Assembly: GCA_910588335.1 (NCBI GenBank)
Contig: CAJUQV010000001.1
Coordinates: 1 to 64,000, forward strand
Length of the DNA stretch: 64,000 nucleotides
Reading direction: 5' to 3'
Source of the DNA: an uncultured Ruminiclostridium sp.
GTDB taxonomy: Bacteria > Bacillota > Clostridia > Oscillospirales > Ruminococcaceae
Shown: one piece after another, positions 25,649 to 35,023 of the stretch
Position numbering within the stretch: the stretch's first letter is position 1
Layout: the number at the start of each line of letters is the position of its first letter
Position numbers and translations under genes: made by a program
The notes under the pieces: model-generated
What the model was told of the DNA's origin: nothing
Database searches by the model: none
Seen by the model: only the letters and a program-made list of their open reading frames with translations

Positions 25649-26574
25649 ATGTATAATCTGATTTCGGCTAATCTGACTAAAATGCGTAAAAGCCTTTGTT
25701 TTTGCGTAAAAGCCTTTGTTTTAAAGTTTATATTGCCTTTGCGTTTTTTTACAGTCTTTTTAACACTATACTTCATTTTATGGAAATAAAGTTCGTTTTC
25801 GCCTCCACGGATCTAAACTCAACTACGGAAAACCTGAGTCCGGGTTTAGATGCGCAAATATCCAAAAATTTTTATACCGACAGCATTATGTTTGACGCCG
25901 CCATGACTATGATCTTTGCCGCGGTGGTGTTTACCGGGATATTTATCGGAAGGGAATACGGCGACGGGGCTTTACGTAACAAACTTATTGTAGGCCACAG
26001 CAGGGGCACGGTATATCTGGCAAATCTTACGGTTTGTATCTGCGCAAACGTAACGGCGATGCTTTTGGCAGTAGGGACGGTACTTGCCGTTGGAATACCG
26101 ATAATGGGCACGAAATTCACACTGGGGCATATCGCGGTTTGTATAGCCTTTATGATAGCCGCCAACATAGCCTTAACTTCGCTTTTCGTTTTCGGCTCCA
26201 TGATAATCAGCAGCAAGGCGGTGAGCTGCGTAACACTTATATTGTCGTTTATGGCGCTGTTTTTCATTACGGTGTATATTGAAGGCAAACTGGACGCCCC
26301 CGAATATTACCCCGATTACGCAATGACAATAGACGAAAGCGGAACCCAGCATATCGAGAAGTTGAGGAGCACGAAAAATCCTTATTATATTTCGGGGACT
26401 CAAAGAAAAATATATGAGTTTCTTGACGAAAACCTGCCCGTATCACAGCTTTATCATATGGCAAGCGATGGGGAAGCCCCCGCCTCGGCGTTTCCTTTGG
26501 CGGCGGACGCGGCGGTGCTGGTATTTTTCGCGGGAGTGGGAATTTTGGTTTTCAGAAGGAAAAATATAAAATAA
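25649..26574 (+). pseudogene. Second ABC-2-type permease, frameshifted near the start by a 20-bp duplication
   Basis: From ATG 25649 (site AGAGGAAAT) the frame reads MYNLISANLTKMRKSLCF, then shifts and stops at 25787-25789 after 46 codons. The remaining frame (open from 25696 with only a TTG and no ribosome site) continues FKVYIAFAFFYS through IFIGREYGDGALRNKL to the end. Removing one copy of the tandem repeat at 25683-25722 restores a protein colinear with the preceding permease. So the gene is either freshly broken, phase-variable, or translated from a poor internal start. The rest of the gene is intact. Confidence 0.85.
25683..25722 (+). repeat. 20-bp tandem duplication inside the permease start
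   Basis: TGCGTAAAAGCCTTTGTTTT occurs at 25683-25702 and 25703-25722. Twenty is not a multiple of three, so the extra copy shifts the frame. Confidence 0.9.
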
Positions 26575-26619
26575 AGATTGGTATTATAGAGCCGGTTTCG
26601 GAAAAAAGGAGGAGCTATC

Positions 26620-27522
26620 TTGCCGCTTAACACAGTCCTTATCATTGTATGCTCGGTTATGGGGGCAATGGCCGCTGCGCTTGGAATAAAGCTTTTTCTT
26701 ATAAAAAAGTCCGCGCGGGAAATAAGGGAGAGCCTTGAGGAAAAGCTTTCAGAAAACACTAATACTCCTATAAGCGTATCAAGCGGGGACAAAGATATTA
26801 GATCGCTGGCCGCAAGCCTTAACGTACAGCTTGAAATTTTAAACGAAAAGAGACATATTTACGAGCAGGGCGACAGCGAGCTTAAGCGGGCGATAACCAA
26901 CATATCCCACGATCTTAGAACTCCTCTTACGGCTATCTGCGGTTATCTTGACCTTCTGGAGCGAGAATCGGATTCGCAGGAAATTTCGGGATATATAAAG
27001 ATAATAAAGAACAGGACGGAAGCCATGAAAAAGCTCACGGAGGAGCTTTTCGGATATTCAGTGATAATGGCGGGAGAAAGCAGACTTGAAATAAAGCCTT
27101 TAACCGTAAACGACGTGCTGGAGGAGAGCATAGCGGCTTTTTACGCGGCGCTTACCGACAAAGGCATTTTACCGAATATAGATATAACCCAAAAAAAGAT
27201 TACCCGAAACGCCGACCGCTCGGCGCTGTCCAGAGTTTTCGCAAACCTGCTCAACAACGCGGCCAAATACAGCGACGGAGATCTGGATATTGCGCTGAAG
27301 GAAAACGGTGAGATTATATTTGCAAATACCGCGTCGGGGCTTGACGAGGTGCAGGTTGGCAGATTGTTTGAACGGTTTTATACGGTGGAGGCGGGGAGAT
27401 GCTCCACCGGGCTTGGCCTTGCCATTGCGAAAAGTCTGACGGAGGGAATGGGGGGAAGTATAGAAGCGAAGTATGTTAAAGGAAGAATTATCGTAAATAT
27501 TACGCTTTCCGCTATATTTTAA
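26620..27522 (+). CDS. Orphan sensor histidine kinase
   Basis: 300 residues. One or two N-terminal membrane helices (LIIVCSVMGAMAAALGIKLF), a linker DIRSLAASLNVQLEIL, HisKA with His97 (NISHDLRTPLTAICGYLDLL), N box VFANLLNNAAKYSDGD, and G2 STGLGLAIA. Kinases of this form accompany bacitracin/lantibiotic ABC operons and usually follow a regulator gene; here no regulator adjoins. It may work with the regulator at 21666. Start TTG is set by GGAGGAGC. A half repeat element (AAAGATTGGTATTA) lies just upstream. Confidence 0.9.
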   Translation: MPLNTVLIIVCSVMGAMAAALGIKLFLIKKSAREIRESLEEKLSENTNTPISVSSGDKDIRSLAASLNVQLEILNEKRHIYEQGDSELKRAITNISHDLRTPLTAICGYLDLLERESDSQEISGYIKIIKNRTEAMKKLTEELFGYSVIMAGESRLEIKPLTVNDVLEESIAAFYAALTDKGILPNIDITQKKITRNADRSALSRVFANLLNNAAKYSDGDLDIALKENGEIIFANTASGLDEVQVGRLFERFYTVEAGRCSTGLGLAIAKSLTEGMGGSIEAKYVKGRIIVNITLSAIF

Positions 27523-27569
27523 TAATTTTTGCGGAATAATAGTGGTTATGAATTAGAATAAGAACAATA

Positions 27570-27650
27570 AAAGCCGCCGCTTGGGCGTGGAAAACAAATC
27601 GTACGGATTCTTATAATAAAGGTTTGTTTTCCGCGCCCAAGAGGCGGCTT
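27570..27650. terminator. Long bidirectional hairpin between convergent genes
   Basis: AAGCCGCCGCTTGGGCG and TGGAAAACAAATC pair with GGTTTGTTTTCC and GCGCCCAAGAGGCGGCTT around a 19-base loop. It separates the kinase (plus) from serS (minus). The outer AAGCCGCCGCTTGG is shared with the hairpin at 30816-30875. A TAATACCAATC repeat (27664-27698) follows. Confidence 0.75.
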
Positions 27651-27719
27651 CGATGTTTTTTATTTAATACCAATCACTTTTTAAACTATTTAAAGCCTGT
27701 TCACATAAAGCGCAGATTG

Positions 27720-28997
27720 TTATATTTTTTCCTTCCCGCCCATATACATTCTGAGCGATTCGGGTATCCTCACGCTTCCGTCCGCCTGCAAATTATTCTC
27801 CAGAAAAGCGATAAGCATTCTCGGCGGAGCCACAACCGTATTATTAAGAGTATGAGCAAAATAATTGCCCTTTTCCTTATTTTTTATCCTTATTCCCAAT
27901 CTTCTCGCCTGAGCGTCACCTAAATTGGAGCAGCTCCCCACCTCAAAATATTTCTTCTGTCTGGGCGACCACGCTTCAACGTCTATGCTCTTTACCTTAA
28001 GGTCGGCCAGATCGCCGGAACAGCACTCCAAAGTCCTCACGGGTATATCAAGGCTTCGGAAAAACTCCACGGTATAGGAATAAAGCTTACGGAACCAGTC
28101 CATACTGTCCTCCGGCTTACATACCACCACCATTTCCTGCTTTTCAAACTGATGGATACGGTAAACGCCCCTCTCCTCGATACCGTGAGCGCCAACCTCC
28201 TTGCGGAAACAGGGAGAGTAGCTTGTGAGCGCCTGGGGAAGCTCTTTTTCGTCAAGAAATGTATCAATAAATCTTCCTATCATGGAGTGTTCGCTGGTGC
28301 CTATAAGGTACAGATCCTCGCCCTCGATCTTGTACATCATATTTTCCATTTCCGCAAAGCTCATAACGCCGGTAACCACGTTGCTCCTTATCATATAAGG
28401 GGGAATAAAATAGGTAAATCCCTTGTCTATCATAAAATCGCGGGCATAGCTTAAAACGGCGGAATGAAGGCGGGCAATATCCCCTTTAAGATAGTAAAAG
28501 CCGTTGCCGCTGGTCTTTCTGGCGCTGTCAAGGTCAATTCCGCCGCGGGCTTCCATAATATCGGTGTGATAAGGAATCTCGAAATCTGGCACAACAGGCT
28601 CGCCGAATTTTTCAATCTCCACGTTTTCGCTGTCGTCTTTTCCGATGGGTACGCTGCCGTCTATAATATTGGGGATAACCAACATTCTTTCGCGTATTTT
28701 CGCGCTTAACTCGGACATTTTTTCGTCAAGCTGCGCCATTTCCTCCGCCATATCACTTACTTTTTTCTTTTCGGCTTCTGCCTCGTCCTTTTTCCCCTGA
28801 GCCATAAGAGCGCCTATTCCCTTGGAAATACTGTTGCGCTGACTGCGGAGATAGTCGGAGCGCTGCTGACATTCACGCTGCTGCTTATCATAGTCGATTA
28901 CCTCGTCCACCATGGGAAGCTTTTCGTCCTGAAATTTCTTTTTGATGTTTTCTTTTACAATATCGGGATTTTGTCTTAAAAATTTAATGTCGAGCAT
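27720..28997 (-). CDS. serS: Seryl-tRNA synthetase
   Basis: Class II synthetase charging tRNA-Ser, 425 residues, full length. N-terminal coiled coil (about 30-100, QRECQQRSDYLRSQRNSISK) that grips the tRNA long arm; motif 2 SYSPCFRKEVGAHG and RIHQFEKQEM; motif 3 near NNTVVAPPRMLIAFLE. The start MLDIKFLRQNPDIVKENIKK is canonical. Only 13 bases separate it from parB, so there is no room for a T-box leader and it is likely expressed with parAB. Confidence 0.97.
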   Translation of the reverse strand: MLDIKFLRQNPDIVKENIKKKFQDEKLPMVDEVIDYDKQQRECQQRSDYLRSQRNSISKGIGALMAQGKKDEAEAEKKKVSDMAEEMAQLDEKMSELSAKIRERMLVIPNIIDGSVPIGKDDSENVEIEKFGEPVVPDFEIPYHTDIMEARGGIDLDSARKTSGNGFYYLKGDIARLHSAVLSYARDFMIDKGFTYFIPPYMIRSNVVTGVMSFAEMENMMYKIEGEDLYLIGTSEHSMIGRFIDTFLDEKELPQALTSYSPCFRKEVGAHGIEERGVYRIHQFEKQEMVVVCKPEDSMDWFRKLYSYTVEFFRSLDIPVRTLECCSGDLADLKVKSIDVEAWSPRQKKYFEVGSCSNLGDAQARRLGIRIKNKEKGNYFAHTLNNTVVAPPRMLIAFLENNLQADGSVRIPESLRMYMGGKEKI

Positions 28998-29010
28998 TTT
29001 GGTTTTCCTT

Positions 29011-29862
29011 TCATTGTCCTATTATTTTGAGCAGATCCCTCAATTCCTCTTCGTTTTTACAGGAAATCTCAAGGGTTATTTTATTTTTCTTTGGCGTAAT
29101 TTTGACAGGCTGCCCCGTAAGATTTTTCAGGCTTATTTCCGCCTCGGTGAAAAAAGCGGGTATTTGCTTTAGGGCGGGCTTTTTATTATTGTTCGACAAC
29201 GCTTTGCAAAGGGATTCAAGCTGTCTCACCGAAAGCTGCTCCAAAGCGGTTTTATGTGCAAGCTCAAGCTGCTTTACCTCGTCCTGCACCGAAAGCAGGG
29301 CTTTACAGTGCCCTTGGGACAATTTCCCCTGTCGGGTCAGCTCTTTTACCTCCTCGGGAAGCTCAAGAAGGCGCATCGCGTTGGTAATGGAGGAACGGGC
29401 TTTTCCAACGCTTGCTGCAATTTCCTCCTGCTTTAAGCCGTATTTTTCGGAGAGCACCTTGTAACCGTTAGCCTCTTCAATGGGGTTCAAATCCTCGCGC
29501 TGCAAATTTTCGATAAGGGCGATCTGAGCTGTTTCGGAATCGGTAAGCTCCATTATTCTTACCGGCACCTCGCTTAAACCCGCTATCTTTGCCGCCCGCC
29601 AGCGCCGCTCGCCGGCGACTATCTGATAGGTTCCGTTTTTTTCGCGGACGGTAAGAGGCTGTATCACCCCATGCTTGTTTATGGAACCTGCCAAAAGATT
29701 GAGCTGTTCGGGATCAAACTCCTTTCGGGGCTGTTCCTTGTTTGGTTCCAGATCGTTTATGTTAAGGGTAACAATACCGCCCGTTTCTGGGCTGTCCATT
29801 ACTCCCACGTCGTCGTCGAAAATACTGGCGAATTTATTCCCCAGACCTGCTTTTTTTGCCAT
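29011..29862 (-). CDS. parB: ParB/Spo0J chromosome-partition protein
   Basis: 283 residues. CTP-dependent DNA clamp that loads at parS sites. ParB/Srx domain: LNINDLEPNKEQPRKEFD, HGVIQPLTVREK and YQIVAGERRWRAAKIAG (the GERRxRA motif); then IALIENLQREDLNPIEEA and HTH KYGLKQEEIAASVGKARSSI; C-terminal dimer domain. Lies 22 bases after parA. No parS-like palindrome was noticed in the window. Confidence 0.95.
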   Translation of the reverse strand: MAKKAGLGNKFASIFDDDVGVMDSPETGGIVTLNINDLEPNKEQPRKEFDPEQLNLLAGSINKHGVIQPLTVREKNGTYQIVAGERRWRAAKIAGLSEVPVRIMELTDSETAQIALIENLQREDLNPIEEANGYKVLSEKYGLKQEEIAASVGKARSSITNAMRLLELPEEVKELTRQGKLSQGHCKALLSVQDEVKQLELAHKTALEQLSVRQLESLCKALSNNNKKPALKQIPAFFTEAEISLKNLTGQPVKITPKKNKITLEISCKNEEELRDLLKIIGQ

Positions 29863-29884
29863 TCCTATGCCATCCCTTCCTTTA

Positions 29885-30670
29885 TCAAAGCATTTTTCCC
29901 GCCGAAGACGCTCTTTTCATCACCTCGGCGGCAAGTTTTTTATACGCGTCCGCTCCCTTTGAGGAAGAGTCATAATAGGTGATAGGCTCCCCATGGCTGG
30001 GCGCTTCGGATATTTTTACGTTTCTGGGTATTTCCGTCTTAAAAATGGTATCGGGGGGGAAGTTGCTCTTTATGGCTTCCATTACCTCTTTGTTTACGAT
30101 AAGCCTTTTATCCAGCATGGTAAACACAATACCCATTATCTGAAGCCCCTTGTTTGTACTCGCCTTAACTCTTTTTACGGTAGCGAGAAGCTCCGCCACG
30201 CCTTCCAGACTGTACGGCTCACACTGCATGGGTATGATTATCCTGTCGCAGGCGGAAAGTCCGTTAAGAGCCAATACGCCCAATGAGGGGAGACAGTCGA
30301 CTATTATTATATCGTAATCATCCTTTATCTGCAAAAGGGCTTTTCTTAATTGAAGGGTTTTTTTATCGAAGGCCGCAAGCTGAAGCTCCGACTGAGCAAG
30401 AGCCTGTGTGGCGGGGATAATGGAGACATTTTTGTAATTGGTCTTAATTACCGCTTCGGAAGGCCTTACCTCGCCCATTATAACGTCGTATGTAGTATAT
30501 TCCAGTTCCTTTTTGTTCACGCCTATACCCGATGTGGCGTTGCCCTGCGGATCAAGGTCAACGAGAAGAACCTTTTTCCCCTTCTGGCCTATGGCGGCGG
30601 AAAGATTTATGGCTGTGGTGGTTTTGGCTACGCCGCCCTTCTGGTTTACTATCGAAATTATGATACCCAA
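29885..30670 (-). CDS. parA: ParA/Soj partition ATPase
   Basis: 261 residues from a TTG start (MGIIISIVNQKGGVAKTTTA), chosen because GAAAGGAG lies eight bases upstream and it matches Soj length; an in-frame ATG 60 bases earlier gives an untypical basic extension. Deviant Walker A KGGVAKTT, Walker A-prime LLVDLDPQGNATSGIG, Walker B IIIVDCLPSLGVLALN. Works with ParB in segregation. Confidence 0.95.
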   Translation of the reverse strand: MGIIISIVNQKGGVAKTTTAINLSAAIGQKGKKVLLVDLDPQGNATSGIGVNKKELEYTTYDVIMGEVRPSEAVIKTNYKNVSIIPATQALAQSELQLAAFDKKTLQLRKALLQIKDDYDIIIVDCLPSLGVLALNGLSACDRIIIPMQCEPYSLEGVAELLATVKRVKASTNKGLQIMGIVFTMLDKRLIVNKEVMEAIKSNFPPDTIFKTEIPRNVKISEAPSHGEPITYYDSSSKGADAYKKLAAEVMKRASSAGKML

Positions 30671-30815
30671 AGTTTTTGCTCCTTTCGGGTGTTTTTTACG
30701 GAAATTTTGAGATTTTATTTTTTTTGACAATAATTCTTATATAGTATAGCACATTTTTTTTAAAAAATAAAGACCTGTTTTGATTTTTATTTATTATATA
30801 CAAAAAAACGGGATC

Positions 30816-30875
30816 AAGCCGCCGCTTGGAAACGGAAAATAAAACAAATTTACTTTCCGCCCAAAGCGGCGGCTT
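30816..30875. terminator. Hairpin between the 405-aa gene and parA
   Basis: AAGCCGCCGCTTGG (30816-30829) pairs with CCAAAGCGGCGGCTT (30861-30875), with a further AACGGAAA/TTTCCG stem inside. Same outer sequence as the hairpin at 27570. It follows the minus-strand gene at 30961, for which it is the likely terminator. Confidence 0.6.
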
Positions 30876-30960
30876 CGCCCGCTTTCACACCGATTCCGCG
30901 TATAATTTACAAACCTGTCCAAATGAGCAGCAATTGAAATTTTACGCGTATTTCGGCTCC

Positions 30961-32178
30961 TTATCTGATCTCAAACCACTCTTCCGCCCTGAACTCAAGC
31001 GGCTCCATTTTCACATCTTCCGGTTTTACCCCTTTTTGCCCGAACTGTTCCAATGCGGTTTTTATGGCGCTTGTATCCACATATTTTTTATATAATTTTT
31101 CCGTATGGCTTCCGAAAGCGCCGCTGTTAAGAATGTCAAACAAAATTCTGTTCATAAGCCAATAATCGGCAAGCTGGTTTTTATAAATCTGACGCGCCGG
31201 CTTGTCGCCTATGAATATGTCCATTGATTCGGAATGCCTTACATTTCGGAAAGCGTTTTCGGCGCACATTTCGGGAAGCAGAGAATAGCATTCAAATGCG
31301 AGTATATCGTCGTCAAGCGCTTTTTTCATATTTGGGAACAACTGCTCGTTTTTCTCCTCGGTGTCCGCTTCATAAAACAAATCCATAGCCGTTTTTATTT
31401 TCTTTTTAAGCGCGATTTGTCCTTCCTCGCCCGAATAAGGATAAGGCTCCAGCGTTTCGTCCTCCTGACGTATGAAGAAATACATTTTATGAGAGGCGAA
31501 GCCCTTTGGCTTCCACTTTGAAACCTCGTTTACCAGCAATATGCTAAGTTCCATGCTCAGCGCGTCGTCAACGCGGCATTCTCCGGTTATGTCTCCCCCC
31601 GCCCTGTCAAGATATACTTTTACATAGCAGACCTTCTGATTGCCCAATCTTTTCAGTATAAGCTTTTTAAGCTTATTCCAGTAATATTCCGCGCCTCCCA
31701 CGTCGGGTGCGCTGCCTATTGTGACCACGTCGCTGAAATAGGCTCTCCATTTATGGGTCTTTCCGCCGAAAATGGTGGCAATCTCCGAGTCGGAATCCTT
31801 TTCGTCTGCTTTGCCGTTCATTTTGACAAGCCCGTCGATAAATGAGTAGACAAAGGAGCATACGGCTACCTCCACCGACTGTACGGTATCGTCGCCTATA
31901 CCGGTGCTGTGTTCGTACATTTCCCCGCCCAAATCGGGAGAATATACCACAAAGCTGATCCCCGCCTTATGATCCGCCAATCCCGTTACATGTGGAGTAA
32001 TGGACATGTTCATTTTGGGACAGTAAACGCGGTTTCCCTCTATCCTATTTTCAATCTCAAGAGTTTCCGACAAAAAAATCAGCGCATATTTCTCCGCTTT
32101 TTCGTAATTGAGCTTGTCCGCCTCATACTCCGCTTTGACGCTTTTGCGCCATGATTCGTCAAAGATATTTGTTTTCAT
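30961..32178 (-). CDS. Unrecognised cytoplasmic protein, 405 aa
   Basis: I cannot assign a family with confidence. No signal peptide or membrane segment. The N-terminal half includes a predicted beta-rich domain (RVYCPKMNMSITPHVTGLAD, GISFVVYSPDLGGEMYEHST). A central part, ELSILLVNEVSKWKPKGFAS then HKMYFFIRQEDE, is followed by a helical C-terminus ending in a tryptophan-containing acidic tail. Codon use is like the neighbours. A TACAAT -10-like box lies about 45 bases upstream on the minus strand. Confidence 0.7.
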   Translation of the reverse strand: MKTNIFDESWRKSVKAEYEADKLNYEKAEKYALIFLSETLEIENRIEGNRVYCPKMNMSITPHVTGLADHKAGISFVVYSPDLGGEMYEHSTGIGDDTVQSVEVAVCSFVYSFIDGLVKMNGKADEKDSDSEIATIFGGKTHKWRAYFSDVVTIGSAPDVGGAEYYWNKLKKLILKRLGNQKVCYVKVYLDRAGGDITGECRVDDALSMELSILLVNEVSKWKPKGFASHKMYFFIRQEDETLEPYPYSGEEGQIALKKKIKTAMDLFYEADTEEKNEQLFPNMKKALDDDILAFECYSLLPEMCAENAFRNVRHSESMDIFIGDKPARQIYKNQLADYWLMNRILFDILNSGAFGSHTEKLYKKYVDTSAIKTALEQFGQKGVKPEDVKMEPLEFRAEEWFEIR

Positions 32179-32335
32179 ATTATGATCAGCCCTTCTTCCT
32201 GTAATTTTCCTTTTATTTTAGTATTGTACCACAATTTTATTTAAAAATCTACCCACTGCCAAAAAATAAAAGAAAAATTTTTAAGGAGAAATTCAATGTA
32301 CTGTATATGGAATATCCCCAAAAACATCATTGCCG

Positions 32336-34393
32336 CTACTCGTTAAGATACGCAGACAGCTTTCTGTCCGCTTCGGCAATAAAATCTTCAAGCTCGATCA
32401 TTCCCTTTGCGTAGCTTTCAAAATCGTCCTGATAAATTTCCCACGGCACGGTAAAGAATACCTTGCTGTTTGCGTATATATCGTAAAGGCTCCAAGTGTA
32501 GGGATCGTCGTTATAAAGCGTTCTGTCCGCCATAGTAAAGCCGTTTTTCTTATTGGCGAAGCGCGAAACGGTTTTTTCTATAAAAAGGAGAGTTTCCTCC
32601 AAGTGCTCCGAATTTGGGTTCACGCTGATAAAGGTGCAGAAAGCGCTGTTTACTCCGTTTACCGTGGGTATGGGCGCGGCTAAAAGATTTTCGTCACCTA
32701 TGGAGTTTTTTTGGTCACTAAGATAAGGCGTCAGGGCAAAAAGCGCTTTATCGTAAATCTCTTTATACAGTTCGCTGTCGGGAACCCAAGGCTCTTCGTC
32801 TATAAACATTTTATTGGAAAAGGCGCTTGAAACCTTGCTGTCGTTTCTTAATGCCTTATTGAAATAATTTTTCCTTATTATGCCCGCAATATTTCGGAAA
32901 ACATCCGTATCAAAGCTGTCGTTTTCGGAAAGGTAGGAGGTCAGCATTGACCTAACGACGGTGTACGATTCGCAGAAAAAATACTCCGGATAATCATAAG
33001 CCTTATTTATATTGCTTATAAAATCGCTTAAATCGGAAGAAAAGGATATGCCCTTTTCCGCGCAGTTTTTCACGTTGTATCTTATAACGGGCACATCGAC
33101 GGAAACCGGCAGCATCCATATGTCTCCGTTTTCGTCGGTTGCCGCCTCCTTTAAGCCGGGGAAGCAGCCGTCTATATATTCCTTAACTCCGGGTATATCG
33201 TTCAGGGGATAGAAGCTTCCTTTGCTCTTTATTTCGCTGGCGCAGCTTTCGTTTGAATCCAGCATAACCATATCGTAATTTTTATCCAGCGATAAAACGG
33301 TCAATGAAAATTCTCCGCTTGAAAGCTTGTCTTTTTTTATCTGATAACCGCAGGAAAACAGCGGAAAATTCCGAACTATATCGGAATCGGTTATAACTCT
33401 TATAGGGGGATTTTCGGTGCTTACGTTACCGACATAATATTTGTACACTTTATGTTCGTTATCGCTGAAATTTTCTCCCCCGCTGAGACAGAGATAATCT
33501 CCTTCCGCGGAAAATCTATGTGGAAATATTCCGTCGTCAAGCTGTATTATACCGCTTGTATTGTCCATTCCAGTGAAGGTAAGAGTATTTACATAAGGAG
33601 ATTGCTCATTGCTTATTGTGAAAACAAAGTCTGCGTTGTCGTTTATAATTTCAAAGTCGTTAATATTCTTAATTTTATTGGTTTTGCAAATCACGGCGTT
33701 GGCCGTATAATCATAGAATTGATAGCCCTTGCCCTCTTCATAGTTATATACGTATATTCGTCCGTTTCTTTCGGAAAAAGCCACAGGATGGGAAATATCC
33801 GTTTCGACAATCTCTCCCTTGTTCAGATCCACATAGCCGAACACATTACCGAGGTCGAAGTGATAAATAAGCGTATCGTCGCTTGTCAGAATACTTTCTT
33901 CAAACGGTTGAGCGTCCTTTTTGGTGCCGATCCAGTAAAGCTTGTCTCCGACAGTCCTTATTTTATACACAGAAGATATATTTTCAAAACAGCATATTTC
34001 TTCGGAATCTCCCGTTTTAATATCCGTTGAATAAAGGATTATGCGCGAGAAAGTGTATTCGCCCGTTTCATCTGAATATTCCCATAAACTGTATGCGTTG
34101 TAAATTGTTCCGTCAGCAATGTCGCATGTGCCGGAATGCCCATTCTTCATGTCGAATTCCCGAAGCTTTTTTCCTGTTCCGTCAAACACCGAAATTATAT
34201 CCATATCTTTTTCGGGCAAATATCCAAAAGTATATATATTTTCTTCGTATATGCTTATATCCATCGAATCTACGTCATATTCTATCCGCCCCTCGTTATA
34301 AATAGGTGCAATATTGACAGGCCTCGGGCTTGAACAGGAGGAAAAGGCTAAGACAAGCGCCGCGGCAGCCAAAAAGCGTATAAGCTTTTGCAT
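32336..34393 (-). CDS. Propeller-plus-solute-binding lipoprotein, copy 1
   Basis: 685-residue secreted lipoprotein. The start MQKLIRFLAAAALVLAFSSC is preferred over an ATG 18 bases earlier because GAAAGGA sits upstream of it; the lipobox Cys is in AFSSCSS. Residues about 30-340 show repeated beta-blade patterns (YEENIYTFGYL, DIADGTIYNAYSLW, VGDKLYWIGT, SERNGRIYVYNY) as in DUF5050-like propellers. Residues about 345-685 resemble an extracellular solute-binding protein (DMVMLDSNESCASEIKSKGS, FYPLNDIPGVKEYIDGCFPG, DIWMLPVSVDVPVIRYN). No permease is adjacent. Paralogues at 35453 (very similar, truncated) and 53161 share the terminal EADRKLSAYLNE. Confidence 0.8.
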   Translation of the reverse strand: MQKLIRFLAAAALVLAFSSCSSPRPVNIAPIYNEGRIEYDVDSMDISIYEENIYTFGYLPEKDMDIISVFDGTGKKLREFDMKNGHSGTCDIADGTIYNAYSLWEYSDETGEYTFSRIILYSTDIKTGDSEEICCFENISSVYKIRTVGDKLYWIGTKKDAQPFEESILTSDDTLIYHFDLGNVFGYVDLNKGEIVETDISHPVAFSERNGRIYVYNYEEGKGYQFYDYTANAVICKTNKIKNINDFEIINDNADFVFTISNEQSPYVNTLTFTGMDNTSGIIQLDDGIFPHRFSAEGDYLCLSGGENFSDNEHKVYKYYVGNVSTENPPIRVITDSDIVRNFPLFSCGYQIKKDKLSSGEFSLTVLSLDKNYDMVMLDSNESCASEIKSKGSFYPLNDIPGVKEYIDGCFPGLKEAATDENGDIWMLPVSVDVPVIRYNVKNCAEKGISFSSDLSDFISNINKAYDYPEYFFCESYTVVRSMLTSYLSENDSFDTDVFRNIAGIIRKNYFNKALRNDSKVSSAFSNKMFIDEEPWVPDSELYKEIYDKALFALTPYLSDQKNSIGDENLLAAPIPTVNGVNSAFCTFISVNPNSEHLEETLLFIEKTVSRFANKKNGFTMADRTLYNDDPYTWSLYDIYANSKVFFTVPWEIYQDDFESYAKGMIELEDFIAEADRKLSAYLNE

Positions 34394-34466
34394 AATGTTT
34401 TTTCCTTTCATTTTTGTTTTTTATACTTTTCCGATTGAAATCTTTAAATTAAAATGATAATATTTT

Positions 34467-34504
34467 TATTCCCCGAAAAGATAAAAATCATTTTTCGGGG
34501 AATA
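34467..34504. terminator. Hairpin between small secreted gene and lipoprotein gene
   Basis: TATTCCCCGAAAA pairs with TTTTTCGGGGAATA around an 11-base loop. It lies between two minus-strand genes and may terminate or attenuate between them. Confidence 0.55.
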
Positions 34505-34567
34505 AAATAGTTGTCAAACTATAATTTTACAGCAACGATGAACGTATTCGCTAATTGCTATACAAAA

Positions 34568-34924
34568 TCAATGAGCTATGGAATGTTCTACAACCATTCT
34601 TGTTTGAACTGTATCAACTGTTTTGCCACATTTCATACAGATTAAATTATAACCGTACTTCTTTATTGTTGTGTAGCATGTTCGGTTTCCGCTAACATTA
34701 TGTTTTCCACAACTAGTACTGATCACATGGTCATCATTCCTAAATGTAACATGGTTGACACAACCCACCGCGTTCATGGTATTCACTGCGTCCACAGCTA
34801 TTACAGCAGGCGCACCGTCATTCACATTTTCAACCGGCACGGTTTCCTCCGCGTAAACGGACATGCTTGCGGCCATTGTCAGCGCCGCTGCGGCAGGGAT
34901 AATATTTTTTGCGAAATCCTTCAT
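34568..34924 (-). CDS. Small secreted CxxC protein, copy 1
   Basis: 118 residues. Cleavable signal peptide MKDFAKNIIPAAAALTMAAS then SVYA, cut before EE. The mature part has CVNH, SCGKHN and a final CMKCG with HSIAH near the end, a zinc-ribbon-like arrangement of Cys and His. Paralogue at 57921 shares the signal peptide and C-terminal pattern (CQNCG, then HTTHTLGC). Both stand upstream of propeller lipoprotein genes on the same strand. Function unknown. Own promoter at 34985-35012. Confidence 0.75.
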   Translation of the reverse strand: MKDFAKNIIPAAAALTMAASMSVYAEETVPVENVNDGAPAVIAVDAVNTMNAVGCVNHVTFRNDDHVISTSCGKHNVSGNRTCYTTIKKYGYNLICMKCGKTVDTVQTRMVVEHSIAH

Positions 34925-34984
34925 TTTGGGATTCCTCCTTTATAAATTTTTTCCGGCAAATGCAATTTGCAATAGCATAAATAA

Positions 34985-35012
34985 ATTATACCACTTTTTT
35001 CCAAAAAATCAA
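34985..35012 (-). promoter_or_regulatory. Sigma-A promoter of the small secreted gene
   Basis: Minus strand TTGATT (35012-35007), 16 bases, TATAAT (34990-34985), 61 bases before the start codon. Confidence 0.75.
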
Positions 35013-35023
35013 TAGTTTTCTTT

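Noticed and set aside
27720..30730. parS sites near parAB
   Set aside because: No TGTTTCACGTGAAACA-like 16-mer was noticed in or around the genes.
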